Shown piece by piece: positions 22,125-32,539 of a stretch of DNA of 64,000 bases. The DNA lies in NCBI RefSeq assembly GCF_040958095.1, contig NC_091208.1, forward strand, positions 13,388,683 to 13,452,682. The letters run 5' to 3'. The notes under the pieces are model-generated. The model made no database searches. It worked only from the letters and a program-made list of their open reading frames with translations, and was not told the origin of the DNA. Position numbers and translations under genes: made by a program. Position 1 is the stretch's first letter; each line of letters opens with the position of its first letter. The stretch is from Procambarus clarkii. Taxonomy: Eukaryota; Arthropoda; Malacostraca; Decapoda; Cambaridae.

Positions 22125-25100
22125 CTACGAAAAGATCTCATACTTGTCCGGCCACTCTTCCGCCGGGAATCGAATGCAATACGCTTCCCAAAGTAACATA
22201 AGGTCCTCCGAAGCAGGGTCATTTTGGAGCGTACGAGGATCAGGCATTAACTCTGGCACACCTGCAATAAAACACCGAGCCCGACGAACACAGATGGTAG
22301 AAGGGCACCACGGAACAGGACGCACACGGTCATCAATGTCAAAACGCAACGGATGGTCAGCATCATTCGCCACTCCGGAGGCCAAGATGAGAGGGAGAGG
22401 CTCCTTCCCATGAGGCCGGGCAATGGGCAGCGCACTGGGAGCCTCCTCGGCTGCCTCACAGGGCCCGTCGTCAACCACCGAACGTTGTACCTGCTGGGAC
22501 CCCCCACGCTTGGCATCCTTCTTCAGCACCAGCTTCATGCCTCGGCTCGCACCAGGACCCACACCATCCACGTCTGTAGGAGCAACCACCTCCCACTGCG
22601 TAGAACCTTCTGCAGGAGAAAGAACAGGATGTAAATCAGACGCACAACCATCGTCAACAGCAGACACATGGACATCAGACACCACCAGCGTCGTAGAGCA
22701 CGAAGCACCCGGAATCGCCACACCATCCCCCGAAGCTCCACCCGCGTCGTAGTCCTCCACATCAGCCCAAGCAGTAGAAGAGCGCCTAGAACGCTTGGGC
22801 ACTGGCCGCACATCCTCACAGCCGGAGGTGGACCCAGAACCACGGGCCTCACGAACCGGGCGAACCAACGCCCGTCGCAGCACCGCAGCAGCCTCAACCA
22901 CATGGGGAATCGGGCCGCACACAACAGGACGCTCCGCAGCCCCCCCAACACCCAACACAGCCGCAACACCTGGCGAGGGTGCAGGACCAGGCGCAGCAGC
23001 AGGAGTCGAGGAAGACGCAGACGCACTCGGCTGAGGGACAACAAGCACCGGGGTCATGTCCGGTGACGCAGGGGGGGGGGGGGGCCGCAGCAGCAGCGAC
23101 TGGGACCTGCCACTCCTCATCCCCGGAATCCACGCCCTGAGGGGATGAGGAGGATGAGGAGAACACCCCAATCCCAACACGGGAACAAGCCCTCCACTCG
23201 AGGCCGCACCCGGGGCAACAACACCCCATACACAGCCTTGCACGAGAAAGACAGAAACCCAGGATGGCGGCAGAGCTCCCGAAGAATCCCCACGGCCCAA
23301 GAATAAACAGGGGGGGTAACCAAGGCCACCTCCTGACAAACCCCCAAATCAACCAAAAAACTGAAGCGAAGCGAGCAGAAAAACACACCCAGCGTATTCA
23401 ACCCCCCACCGAGAGCCAGCCCCCGACGCAACGAGACCCAGAAGAGGGCCTTGGCCTTCGTGAAAACGTCAGGAATGCCAACACCCCCCTCTCTCACCCC
23501 TAACACCAACGTCGAACGGCGCACCGGTTGATAACGCCCACACCATACATATCTATACACCACACTCTCCAAACTCAAGGCCTTCCGACGATCCAACGGG
23601 AAACATCGAGCCACAAACCAGACACGCGACAAGACCTTACACGCAACAAGCAGTCCCCTCTGATAAATCGTCAAGGGACGACGCGACAAAAGGCCAACTG
23701 CAACACCAACCGACCGAGAGACAGCACCCCAATTCCACTCCAAGGAGCGGTCATAGGAGGCAAACCAAGTAATCCCAAGAACCCGAATCGAGGAGACCAA
23801 AGGAAACCACGACCTATCCCACACCAGGCGGGAGGCCCACTCACCGATCCCCATCAACCCCGACTTCGCCCGATTAAGAACGGCCCCCGTAGCGGACTCA
23901 AACCGCAGGAGAACGTCCTGGACAGCTTCAACAGAACCCTCCGAAGCTACAAATAGAATGGTGTCGTCAGCATACCCGCAAACGGGTAGCCGGAGACCGG
24001 ACGGCAGACAAGGAGGCACGATCAAGGAACACGCTTTCACCGCCCGAAAAAGAGGTTCCTGAAAAATCACATACAAAAGCATGGACATGGGACACCCCTG
24101 ACGAACGGAACGGCAAATAGGAAAAAATGAGCTAAAAAACCCATTCACACAAACGCGACTGCGACTCCGGACATACAACAAACGGATCCACCCCACAAAC
24201 ACCACCGGAAACCCAAGCCTCTCCATAGCACTAAAAACAAACTCTAAAGACACCCGATCAAAGGCCTTGGACCAGTCCAAGCTGATCATAGCCGCCGAAA
24301 GCCGATACTCGGACGCATAGAGAAGCACGTCACGAAGTAAGGCATTGCAATGCATCAGGGCACGGCCAGGCACACCACAAAATTGCTCCATAGAGACCAC
24401 CGACGCAACGACACCCCGACATCGACGCGCTAAAACCTTAGAAAGAATTTTATAATCAACATTTAAGAGCGTAATAGGCCTCCAATTGGAAAACAACTGC
24501 AAATCGCCCGGCTTCGGGAGTAGCCGCACGATCCCGTCACAGAAGGAATCAGGCAGAGCACCCAAACGCAAACACGCCTGCACCACTTCCAAAAGCACCC
24601 CCCCCCCCCAGCACATCCCAAAAGGTAAGGTAGAACTCAATGGGCAGGCCATCCGCACCCGGCACTCTCCCAGAACGAAACGACCGAACCACCTCCAGGA
24701 GCTCCACCGTGGAAACATCCTGCACCAACCGGGCACACTCCGAGCGTGACAAACCGGGGAAGCACCTGTCCAAAAAGGAACCCGCGAGCACACTATCACC
24801 ATGCACCTCCCCATAGAGTGCCTCCAACTCCCGCCGTGCGGTAAGCAGAACACCCTCTGTGCTAGAAAGCACAGACCCATCAGGCCGCCGAAGGCCCTGG
24901 AGAAGAACGGAACCCCTAGCAGCCTTCTCCCTCCCTAAAAGAAAGGGAGAGAGCCTCTCCCCATCCACCCGCTCAGCTACACGAGCACGCACGCGAACAC
25001 CGTCAGCCAACACCGCACGCAAATCACAAATACGCTCCTTACACTCAGCAATCTCACTAAAGCAGTCAACCCCAGCATTCAACCGCACATATAAAGAAGA

Positions 25101-26057
25101 CAAACGCGCCTGAAGGAACCGCAGCAGACCAAACCTCCCGGCAGCCTCCCGCTTAGCAACAATCCCAAAAAACCTCCGACACTCCACCTTACACCACTCC
25201 CACCAAACGAACAAAGAGGAGAAATCAGCCTTCCGGGCAACGATGCCAACCCACCAGGCCCGAAACTGCGCACAAATACGTGGACAACGCAATAACCGAC
25301 AATTGAGTTTCCACCACCCAGGCCCCACCCGCACCTGACTCCGGACACCAACCCGGACAACCACCATACAATGATCCGAGAAAGCCACCGGGACCGTGCG
25401 AAAATCAAAAACCGAACACTCCCCACCAGAAACATAGAACCTATCCAACCTAGAACTCGCCCCACGCGCAGCGAAGGTATACTCCAACGAGCCGCCACAC
25501 AAAACAGCCGCATCGCGAAACCCGCACGCACGCAAAACCTCAATTAAAGCGGCCGAAACATTCCGAGGGTGAGCACTAGAGCAATCCCTCACACACGTAA
25601 CACAATTAAAATCCCCCCCAAAGATCAAATCCCGCGTATCATGCCGCAGGTATGGCAAAAGCCCCTCCCGAAAAAACAGCTCCCGGTCCTGACGATGCGC
25701 CACCCCAGAAGGGGCGTACACTGTCAAGAACGGAATCACAACCCCCAAATACTCAGCCCGAACAAACAAGACCCGCCCATCTTCATCCATTTCCGTGTGA
25801 AGCACGGAAATGGATGCCCTCCGCGAAAACAACATCAGCGTTCCCCCAAAGGACGTCCTCGGCGGGTTCAGCACAACATGATACTCAGCACACAACCCCT
25901 GCAACACAGACACATCCCGAACATTGTGCTCTTGGATCAGAGCCACATCCACCCGCTGCTCCCGAAGCACATCCACAAGGCCCAATTGGACCGCCAAAGC
26001 ATTCAGACCACGAACATTCAAAGACGCACAAACAATAGCAGGCGCCATCGAACCCAT
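22125..26057 (-). pseudogene. Family C LINE ORF2 (APE endonuclease, RT, long C-terminal tail)
   Basis: The ATG (26057-26055) overlaps the ORF1 stop. Endonuclease: 'CASLNVRGLNALAVQLGLVD', ALIQEHN, VYAPSG, FGGDFNCV, SRLDRFYVS and FSDHCMVVV, open for about 500 codons. The frame then changes at a run of 12 C (24598-24609), after 'EFYLTFWDVLGGG', and continues with the RT (24600-23117): LLPKPGD, WRPITLLNVDYKIL, ISLDWSKAFDRV, SVRQGCPMS and YADDTILFV. Beyond 23160 a Ser/Pro/Ala-rich tail continues in another frame, passes a run of 14 G (23071-23084), and ends 'FPAEEWPDKYEIFS' at 22125. The breaks at homopolymers may be polymerase slippage or assembly error. The protein would nick target DNA and reverse-transcribe its RNA. 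Confidence 0.8.
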
Positions 26058-28174
26058 TAATGACCCCCAGCCCCTCCAGGACCACCAGAGGGCACAGAGC
26101 CACCCACTGCAGAGGCGCCGTCAGCATCCTGAGGCTCAAACTGCCGCCGTTCCACCGTCGGGGAATCCACCATAATGCCTGGCCTCTGATCCCGCAGGAG
26201 GCGGACAGTGCCGGCATCACCCAGCGAAGCACGCCGAGACCCCGCTGCCACTGACCAGGTATCACCAACGTCCACCACCGACGAGGAATTCTTGCTGCCA
26301 ACCGGCACTGCATCACTTCCGGAATCCATATCAGACACAGGAGAATTAGGAGGAGGAGGGGGGGCACCACCCAAGGCACAACTCCGCGAAGCCTCAATCC
26401 ATTTGCCAGGGGGCTCTCGACTGCGTGAGCGCGCCCCCGCAACGCGCTTCCGGCGAGGAGCATGGGAGGTCAACGCCCCCTCATGGCACGCACCCGCAGG
26501 GGGAGCAGAAGGCGGACTCGCAATGCATGCAACAGGAACGCCGGCACCAACGACGACGCTCCCATCACCCTCAGTGAAAGCATCGCCTACAACGGGAGGC
26601 ACCGAGACGACACTCCCAACACCTCGCCCATTCACCAACGAAGCACCAGGAACAGGATGCACCTCCACATCCACCGGAAGTAGAAGACGGGAATCAGGAG
26701 CAGCCACGTCCTCCACCACAGCTGGCACAGAAGACACGATAGGCACAGACGAACCAGCAGGCACAGCAGTCGCAGGTGCACCACCAGGCACAACAGTCGC
26801 AGGTGCACCACCAGGCACAGCAGTCGCAGGTGCACCACCAGGCACAGCAGTCGCAGGTGCACCACCAGGCACAGCAGTCGCAGGTGCACCACCAGGCACA
26901 GCAGTCGCAGGTGCACCACCAGGCACAGCAGTCGCAGGTGCACCACCAGGCACAGCAGTCGCAGGTGCACCACCAGGCACAGCAGTCGCAGGTGCACCAC
27001 CAGGCACAGCAGTCGCAGGTGCACCACCAGGCACAACAGGCGCAGGTGCACCACCAGGCACAACAGGCGCAGGTGCACCACCAGGTACAGCAGTCGCAGG
27101 TGCACCACCAGGCACAGCAGTCGCAAGTGCACCACCAGGCACAGCAGACGCAGGTGCACCACCAGGCACAGCAGACGCAGGTGCACCACCAGGCACAGCA
27201 GTCGCAGGTGCACCACCAGGCACAGCAGTCGCAGGTGCACCACCAGGCACAGCAGTCGCAGGTGCACCACCAGGCACAGCAGTCGCAGGTGCACCACCAG
27301 GCACAGCAGTCGCAGGCGCACCACCAGGCACAACAGTCGCAGGTGCACCACCAGGCACAACAGTTGCAGGTGCACCACCAGGCACAACAGTCGCAGGTGC
27401 ACCACCAGGCACAACAGTCGCAGGTGCACCACCAGGCACAACAGTCACAGGTGCCCCACCATTCACACCCCCACGCCGAGGACCAGCCAGGGATGCACCA
27501 TCCTCACGGAGGGGGGGAAAATCCCCCACACTGAATACAGAAGCAGTCTCCAGTCGAGGAATCTCACACTGGGCAGCGTCATGGCCCTCCTCCCCACAGC
27601 GGAAGCACGTGCGGGCCTGCCCTGGATAGAAAACCCGGAACGGAAGACCACAGCATATGACCTTGGAGGGGATGGGCTCCTTGAGGCGCATATGCAGCGT
27701 GCGAGTACCCAGCCGGAGGCCCCGCAGCCGCCCGGCACTAAACAAGTTGTACCGATGACGCAACACCATACCATACCTCGTAAACACAGAAGAAAGCTCC
27801 ACCTCTGGAAACGTAACAGGTACCCCGTGCACGCTCACAAAGGTCAGTGGACCCCACGGATCAGAGACAGTCACAGACACAGCCGAATGAGGAAGGGGAG
27901 TCGTCCGCTCGTTCCAACACCCCACAAACCGCTCGTATCCAGGTGACGTGGCAAACGTCACCGCCACGCGAGTGGGAGAAAATTTCTCGAGACCGAGGAG
28001 ATCTTTAACATCCACCTGAAGGACATCCAAAAGCGCAGCCGCCACTAGTTCCCAATCCACCGGTGCAGAGAACTCCAGCCGAGCAGTATTCACACGGCGG
28101 ATGCGGCCACCACCAGCCGCCGCCATATTGCTGACCTCCGCCGCAGTCAGCTGGCGCCCCACAGCAACGAGCAA
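26057..28174 (-). CDS. Family C LINE ORF1 (CCHC protein with 25 nonapeptide repeats)
   Basis: An uninterrupted 705-codon frame. The N-terminal ~190 residues contain an RNA-binding-like region ('VAAALLDVLQVDVKDLLGLE', 'TFVSVHGVPVTFPEVELSSV') and one zinc knuckle, CFRCGEEGHDAAQC (CX2CX4HX4C). Next come about 25 tandem nonapeptides of the type VPGGAPATA or VPGGAPATV (about residues 240-465), then a Pro/Ser/Val-rich C-terminus. The start at 28174 is the first ATG of the frame. The stop TAA shares a base with the ORF2 ATG. Chromosomal ORF1 proteins of this kind package element RNA. The repeat is probably an expandable low-complexity linker, because its unit varies only at positions 6-9. Confidence 0.8.
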   Translation of the reverse strand: MLVAVGRQLTAAEVSNMAAAGGGRIRRVNTARLEFSAPVDWELVAAALLDVLQVDVKDLLGLEKFSPTRVAVTFATSPGYERFVGCWNERTTPLPHSAVSVTVSDPWGPLTFVSVHGVPVTFPEVELSSVFTRYGMVLRHRYNLFSAGRLRGLRLGTRTLHMRLKEPIPSKVICCGLPFRVFYPGQARTCFRCGEEGHDAAQCEIPRLETASVFSVGDFPPLREDGASLAGPRRGGVNGGAPVTVVPGGAPATVVPGGAPATVVPGGAPATVVPGGAPATVVPGGAPATAVPGGAPATAVPGGAPATAVPGGAPATAVPGGAPATAVPGGAPASAVPGGAPASAVPGGALATAVPGGAPATAVPGGAPAPVVPGGAPAPVVPGGAPATAVPGGAPATAVPGGAPATAVPGGAPATAVPGGAPATAVPGGAPATAVPGGAPATAVPGGAPATAVPGGAPATVVPGGAPATAVPAGSSVPIVSSVPAVVEDVAAPDSRLLLPVDVEVHPVPGASLVNGRGVGSVVSVPPVVGDAFTEGDGSVVVGAGVPVACIASPPSAPPAGACHEGALTSHAPRRKRVAGARSRSREPPGKWIEASRSCALGGAPPPPPNSPVSDMDSGSDAVPVGSKNSSSVVDVGDTWSVAAGSRRASLGDAGTVRLLRDQRPGIMVDSPTVERRQFEPQDADGASAVGGSVPSGGPGGAGGH
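26760..27455. repeat. 27-bp coding minisatellite in LINE ORF1, ~25 units
   Basis: The unit 'caggtgcaccaccaggcaca' plus 'gcagtcg' repeats about 25 times with few substitutions. Because 27 is divisible by three and the unit lacks stops, antisense and shifted frames also stay open. That explains long spurious plus-strand frames of His/Gln/Ala type. Confidence 0.95.
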
Positions 28175-28255
28175 CCACCACCAGTCAGCGACAAACAGCT
28201 ACTGGCAGCCAGAGCCCGACGTCCACGCCCCCCAGAGGCATAGGACGGAATCTTC

Positions 28256-28380
28256 GTGGATGAGGTGGTGTCCCTCGATTGTGTCAAGCGTGGGTTGGAC
28301 ATGAGAGATTGGGTGGATATAAATAGGAGCCGCCTCGTATGGGCCAATAGGCCTTCTGCCTATTTGCATTTGTTCTTATG
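28256..28380 (+). mobile_element. CR1-B 3' tail, probable distal half of copy B2
   Basis: 'gtggtgtccctcgattgtgtcaagcgtgggtt' through 'gggccaataggccttctgcc...ttgttcttatgtt' is the family B 3' end, directly abutting the 5' end of the Tx1-like element. It is most simply the remaining part of B2. Confidence 0.75.
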
Positions 28381-28434
28381 TTATGTAAAAAAAATAGTTA
28401 GAGTACCGAAGTATTAAGAGTGTTTGTAATGTTA

Positions 28435-28735
28435 ATAGGCAAGGACCAAGTAAACATTGGTTCAGTAACAGGGTTGTTGATATGGGGAACCAATTACCGC
28501 GAAACATTATAAAAACATAACGTAAGAATAACGGTAACTGCGCTGCAGTTACCTTAAGACCTGCTAACATTTTATCATCAATTTTACTGTTAATTTATCA
28601 ATTTTTTCTATTAAAGGACTTGCCCAAAACTATGCGTGCTAGTGGCTTTACTAGAACGTTAATTCAACTTATTTTCTTATTCTGTTAACCCCCAATATAA
28701 CGTGTATATAAATAAACGAACTTTGGGTATATTAC
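28435..28735 (+). mobile_element. CR1-B tail fragment followed by SINE-1 tail
   Basis: 28440-28560 is another family B 3' fragment ('ttggttcagtaacagggttgttgatatgg', 'attaccgcgaaac'). 28615-28670 matches the SINE-1 tail ('gacttgcccaaaactatgcg', 'gctagtggctttac'). Both are remnants. Confidence 0.6.
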
Positions 28736-29030
28736 ACTAACAGTGGAAGTCTAAGAAACAAAAAGAATCTAGTGCTCTTGTCTGTATAGAAAAATATATT
28801 TAACTTACCGAAACGTTGATGAATGTAGAAAAAATAGAGAACCATTAGCCGAATATCAAAAAAATGGATTTAAACCATTTCACAGACGAAAAGGGGTGGA
28901 GTAGCCATTTATGTTGGGGACAATTTGAAATGTAGTCTCAGTGGGAATCAAAACCGAGCTACACAAACAATTTGGAAAAGATTAAATTTTAAAGCAAATG
29001 ATCCTATAATAGGAGTTACATATTAGGATG
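28736..29030 (+). mobile_element. CR1-B LINE endonuclease fragment
   Basis: This aligns to 13765-14070 of copy B1: 'cactaacagtggaagtctaag', 'ttaccgaaacgttgatgaatg', 'ccgaatatcaaaaaaatgga'. Several indels break the frame. Confidence 0.75.
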
Positions 29031-30109
29031 ACAGACACTTTTTTGACATAGCTAGATGGCATAGGCCATAGCTCGGCCTCTTTATATAGCTCGAGTGCAT
29101 AGGGGAGTTGTGTAAAACCCTGGTTTGTGTCCGACTGCAGGATCCAACAAGTTCAGAAGTTAATCAAGTTATTATTTGGAAACATTTCCCCATTGCAAGT
29201 AAAATGATAGTTATAAATGAATGTCTTCATCACTTACTACCCGATTTTATTGTATAAACATTATTGCACAATTAGAAAAAAAGAGATTTCTGGTTTATAT
29301 ACAATAAAGTTAATGATAAAATACAATTTGTATAACATGAAGATAAAATTTTTGTAACATGTTTATAAAAAACACTTTAGAGACAAATTCAGTCTTAGTA
29401 CTTGTCATCGAACTAACAATGCGTTACTTTAAAAACAAATTAATTATAATTTACATATAATTTATAATTAGAAGCTTTGTCGTCATCTTTGTTTCAATTA
29501 TTTCATTCTCCTAGGAGGAATCAACAAGCTTTTTAGTCGTAGATTGTGTCTCTGTCTAGATTGTGTTTTAGTTTCAGTCATCCGAGCCTCAATATAGGAA
29601 CAGGGTAATAGTTTTATCCAAGGGATGCTGGGTATTATCCAAGAGTTTGTTTGATATTTACGTTCGTAGATGCGACAGCTTCGGAGTATACACCTTTAAA
29701 CCCACTCTTGGGATACCGACATTTATTTCGGCGGTGTATCTCTTGCAAAGTTTATCAGATCTCTTACGATTTCTTTATGTTGCGAGAGAACACAGTCTCT
29801 TAAAAGAGTTCAGCAGGTAGTTCATTCTGGGTAGTTCATCTACGCTTAAATAAGCTGACGTCGGGAGTTGAAACTGTAGTTCTGCAATCTTAGACCTTGT
29901 CCAGGAGGTCAACTAGCTCCCCCCACCAGATCAAACAACTTCGGTGACTTTAGAACGTTCACATAGAAGACACTTTCGTAGAAATTTCTCAGTCCATCTA
30001 ACACTACTTGCAGGTTCTGTATTTTCCCAAAGAGAGAAGGAACACGTTAATATGGATACAGTGCATGAATAATAATATATAAGAATCATTTGATGAATGA
30101 CAGCCTGAA

Positions 30110-30560
30110 TTACAATCTCTAGAAAGGCGAAGGAATACAAAAAAAAAAAAACGTGAATAGGGTTCGAACTTACCTCTGGGATGATCCCAGACGCGCCTTA
30201 TGCGACAACAGGGTAAAAATATTGCAACTTTGGGTGCCACTGCCCTTAAAAGCCTCCCGCAGTTTCTACAGGGAGAAGGCGCGTCTGGGATCCCAAACGT
30301 AGGTTCGAACCCTCATAACGATCTTATGGATTTGTTCATTTGATGCATCACGTTATTGTCATAGTGTAGAGAGAATAGTAGTTCGGTAACATTGTTGAAA
30401 TTGTGCAGAGCTAATTACTGCATTACAATACAAGGAGTACCTTTGTTGTTTGAAGCGTAGGTTAAACATTTATGAATGAGATTGGGTGGGTGTGAACAAG
30501 AGCAGTCTCGTATGGGCCAATAGGCTTTCTGCAATTACTTTTATTCTTATGTTCTTAACG
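30110..30560. mobile_element. Inverted tRNA-like SINE pair inside a CR1-B fragment (copy B intron)
   Basis: The minus-strand head is at about 30222-30155 and the plus-strand relative at about 30275-30365 ('aggttcgaaccctcataacg', 'tggatttgttcatttgatgc'). Both are flanked by the same LINE B pieces as in copy A. This supports common descent of the three gene copies. Confidence 0.6.
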
Positions 30561-31086
30561 TTTCTGATAGGGTTAATAGATGCAATCAAGTTAAATTTTT
30601 GACCGATTGTGGTAGACATTAAGTGCTACGAAAGAGACGAGGATTAATCGAATATTTTTGAAAATTTAAATCTTCATTTGTGGAGGATTAGTTTGCATTT
30701 ATTGATCAATTTAAGAGGTAAGAGGTTGTTGTACTTACCATGAACTGTTCAATGAATTGACTAATGATGTACGCAACAGCCTCGTCTGTCAAGAAGCTTA
30801 TCTACCTCGCTCCATCTGTGAAATTATAAATAAAAATGTTAATTTATTATTTTACCTATGTATATGCAAATTCAGGATTTTTTTTTTAATCTTTAAAAGT
30901 TTTACCGATACATGTATACTGTTGCTAATGTTGGTACCTTCCAAACTTCAAGAAACTATTAAGAGATATTTCTTTACTCTTAGTTCAACTGGTAGTACGT
31001 GTCGAGGGACGAGAGTTAAATCCCTTTGTAGTCCCTCCATAGTTTATCGCAGATAAATCACTTGCGAGTTTTATTATGTTCAGTAA

Positions 31087-32112
31087 TGTTATGGCCACTA
31101 TGGGTCGCAACTGGGTTCTTTGATGGTGGAGGCAAAATGATAGTATCCGACCCCAAGTCGGTACTGGCCTTCAAAGAGTATTAGGTAGTGTAATAAACCT
31201 AAAAAGGTGCATGGGGGGGGGGGGGGGTATTGAAGCAGAGCTAAACACAATATATTCCCATCACCATAAATTAACAAACGGAATTATTACTCTATTTAGA
31301 AATATATATAGGTGCCGTTCTCATATAAGAGACCGAGCACTCATGACGCGAATATAATGTAGCCTTCGTTAATGTTCGGGCTCCGCTTCCGACCTTACTA
31401 GCCACAGTACCAGGAAATACCCGCGAGCCTACCAACATTATCACGAAGTGCCTCTCTACCCAACAACCACTCTGCAGCCAAGCGCTGGCAGAGAACCTCA
31501 GCCACGCGCTGATTAGGTCCTACTACACGGACAACTACAGAGGTGTCGCACCCCTGGCAGAAGCCTCTAGCAACGGGATAGCAACGCTCCTCAACAGGCA
31601 CTTTACTCTCTGTCGTCTCTCCCCTTCGCCAGTCCCGGGATATGACGAACTCTTCCACCACTACTCCACTATTATTAACAACACCTCTGATCGGCGGCGG
31701 CTCACTTAGTTGTCAGACGGGACTAAGTTGGGCGAGTTCAGGCTGCTCAAGGTAGACTTTCATCCACAGTACCACTGCTGCCCCACGGCACCTCTGTGGA
31801 TACAGACACGTCATCAGTTCTAAGGTACGGGAGACATTAGGAAGCAAAACTTACTCTTTTGGACATTGACATTTATTCTCGTAGTAACTACAGATGGCGC
31901 TGGTCTTGAATTGCCTTATCACCAGAGGTCACTCACTACCACCTCACTGGTTTCTCAAGGCAGGAATCTTGAGCCAATTACACCTACTACGCCACCCCCA
32001 ATAGATGGCGTTGTCCAGGTAGAGTCCAATTCCATGGGGGTTTGAGAGCAGACTCACAAATGGTGCTGAAGTCGCTCCTCCATACGTCAACAGTGTCATC
32101 GGGTTCGTAACA
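31087..32112. mobile_element. Possible solo LTR (fossil), family undetermined
   Basis: A ~1,026-bp block absent from the equivalent intron of copies A and C begins TGTTATG and ends CGTAACA, a near-perfect TG...CA inverted terminus typical of LTRs. No internal retroviral-type coding region is present, and I could not find a clear target duplication, so the call is tentative. It is younger than the gene duplication. Confidence 0.3.
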
Positions 32113-32281
32113 AATATATTAAAATCCAAGAACCTAACATAGTTTCTTTCACAAGCTAATAAACAAGCAGCTTAGTTTGGATAACATAATCTGTTGAACT
32201 TTTAATGACTTTGTAAACTCCCACTGACCAATTCTCCTAACACTCTCATCAGTCTGCGTCGGCTGCAACATGGTCGAGCTT

Positions 32282-32395
32282 GTTGTTGTTGTTATTGTTA
32301 TAGATTCAGCTACTCGGAACAAGTTCCAAGTAGCACGAGCTATGGTGAGCCCGTAGTGGACTTACCTGGCACAGGAGCGAGGCTGTGTGTGGGTC
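32282..32395 (-). mobile_element. 114-bp retroposed LINE-tail/SINE with 11-bp TSD
   Basis: Flanked by TGGTCGAGCTT at 32271-32281 and 32396-32406, an exact 11-bp duplication. The left edge is (GTT)n, which reads as an (AAC)n tail on the minus strand. The body ('ctactcgga-aagttc', 'tagcacgagctatggtgagc') matches the 3' end of family G at 32553-32620. It sits inside the first coding exon of 2H copy B. Confidence 0.85.
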
Positions 32396-32539
32396 TGGTC
32401 GAGCTTCTTGCCTTCGCTCCAAAGAGAATCTTGCAGTTCCTTCATGTCGTGTTTCACGTTACCTGACAGGTCCAAGTTGGCGATGTGGGTAGGTTCCGTT
32501 CTGGTAGTCATTTCGGATGCCATCTGCAATGAAACTTAC

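Larger units (their letters stand above)
21379..28255 (-). mobile_element. Tx1/L1-like LINE (family C), near full length
   Basis: The 6.9-kb GC-rich element is inserted in CR1 copy B2: the flanking B2 sequence stops at 21378 and its 3' tail resumes at 28256. Order on the minus strand: short 5' UTR, ORF1 (28174-26057), ORF2 (26057-22125), an A-rich 3' UTR (22124-21400) and an A-rich tail (21398-21379). RT motifs of the type 'LLNVDYKILSKVLARR' and 'SVRQGCPMSMLLYVIFQEPL', with a CCHC ORF1, point to the L1/Tx1 group. Compared with B1, about 170 bp of target is missing at the insertion site. Coding damage is limited to a few frame changes, mostly at homopolymers, so this is a young copy. Confidence 0.85.
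29160..32523 (-). pseudogene. 2H phosphoesterase gene copy B (AKAP7-like), broken by insertions
   Basis: On the minus strand the ATG at 32523 directly follows the acceptor-like TTTCATTGCAG. It opens a frame beginning MASEMTTRTEPTHIANLDLS and continuing to LWSEGKKLD (32407). A 114-bp retroposed piece (32395-32282) interrupts it there. The part with the first HxT motif is missing when compared with copy A. The middle exon (30815-30739) keeps its ACAG acceptor and GTAAGT donor but is frame-damaged. The last exon starts at 30016 after 'GGGAAAATACAG' with NLQVVLDGLRNFYESVFYV and then decays to about 29640. A ~1-kb insertion (31087-32112) and a SINE pair sit in the introns. The upstream flank is a family G LINE. 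Confidence 0.65.

Noticed and set aside
26208-27629. Long plus-strand open frames over the 27-bp repeat
   Set aside because: They are by-products of a 27-bp unit without stops. The minus-strand frame carries the zinc knuckle, RNA-binding-like region and natural junction with ORF2.
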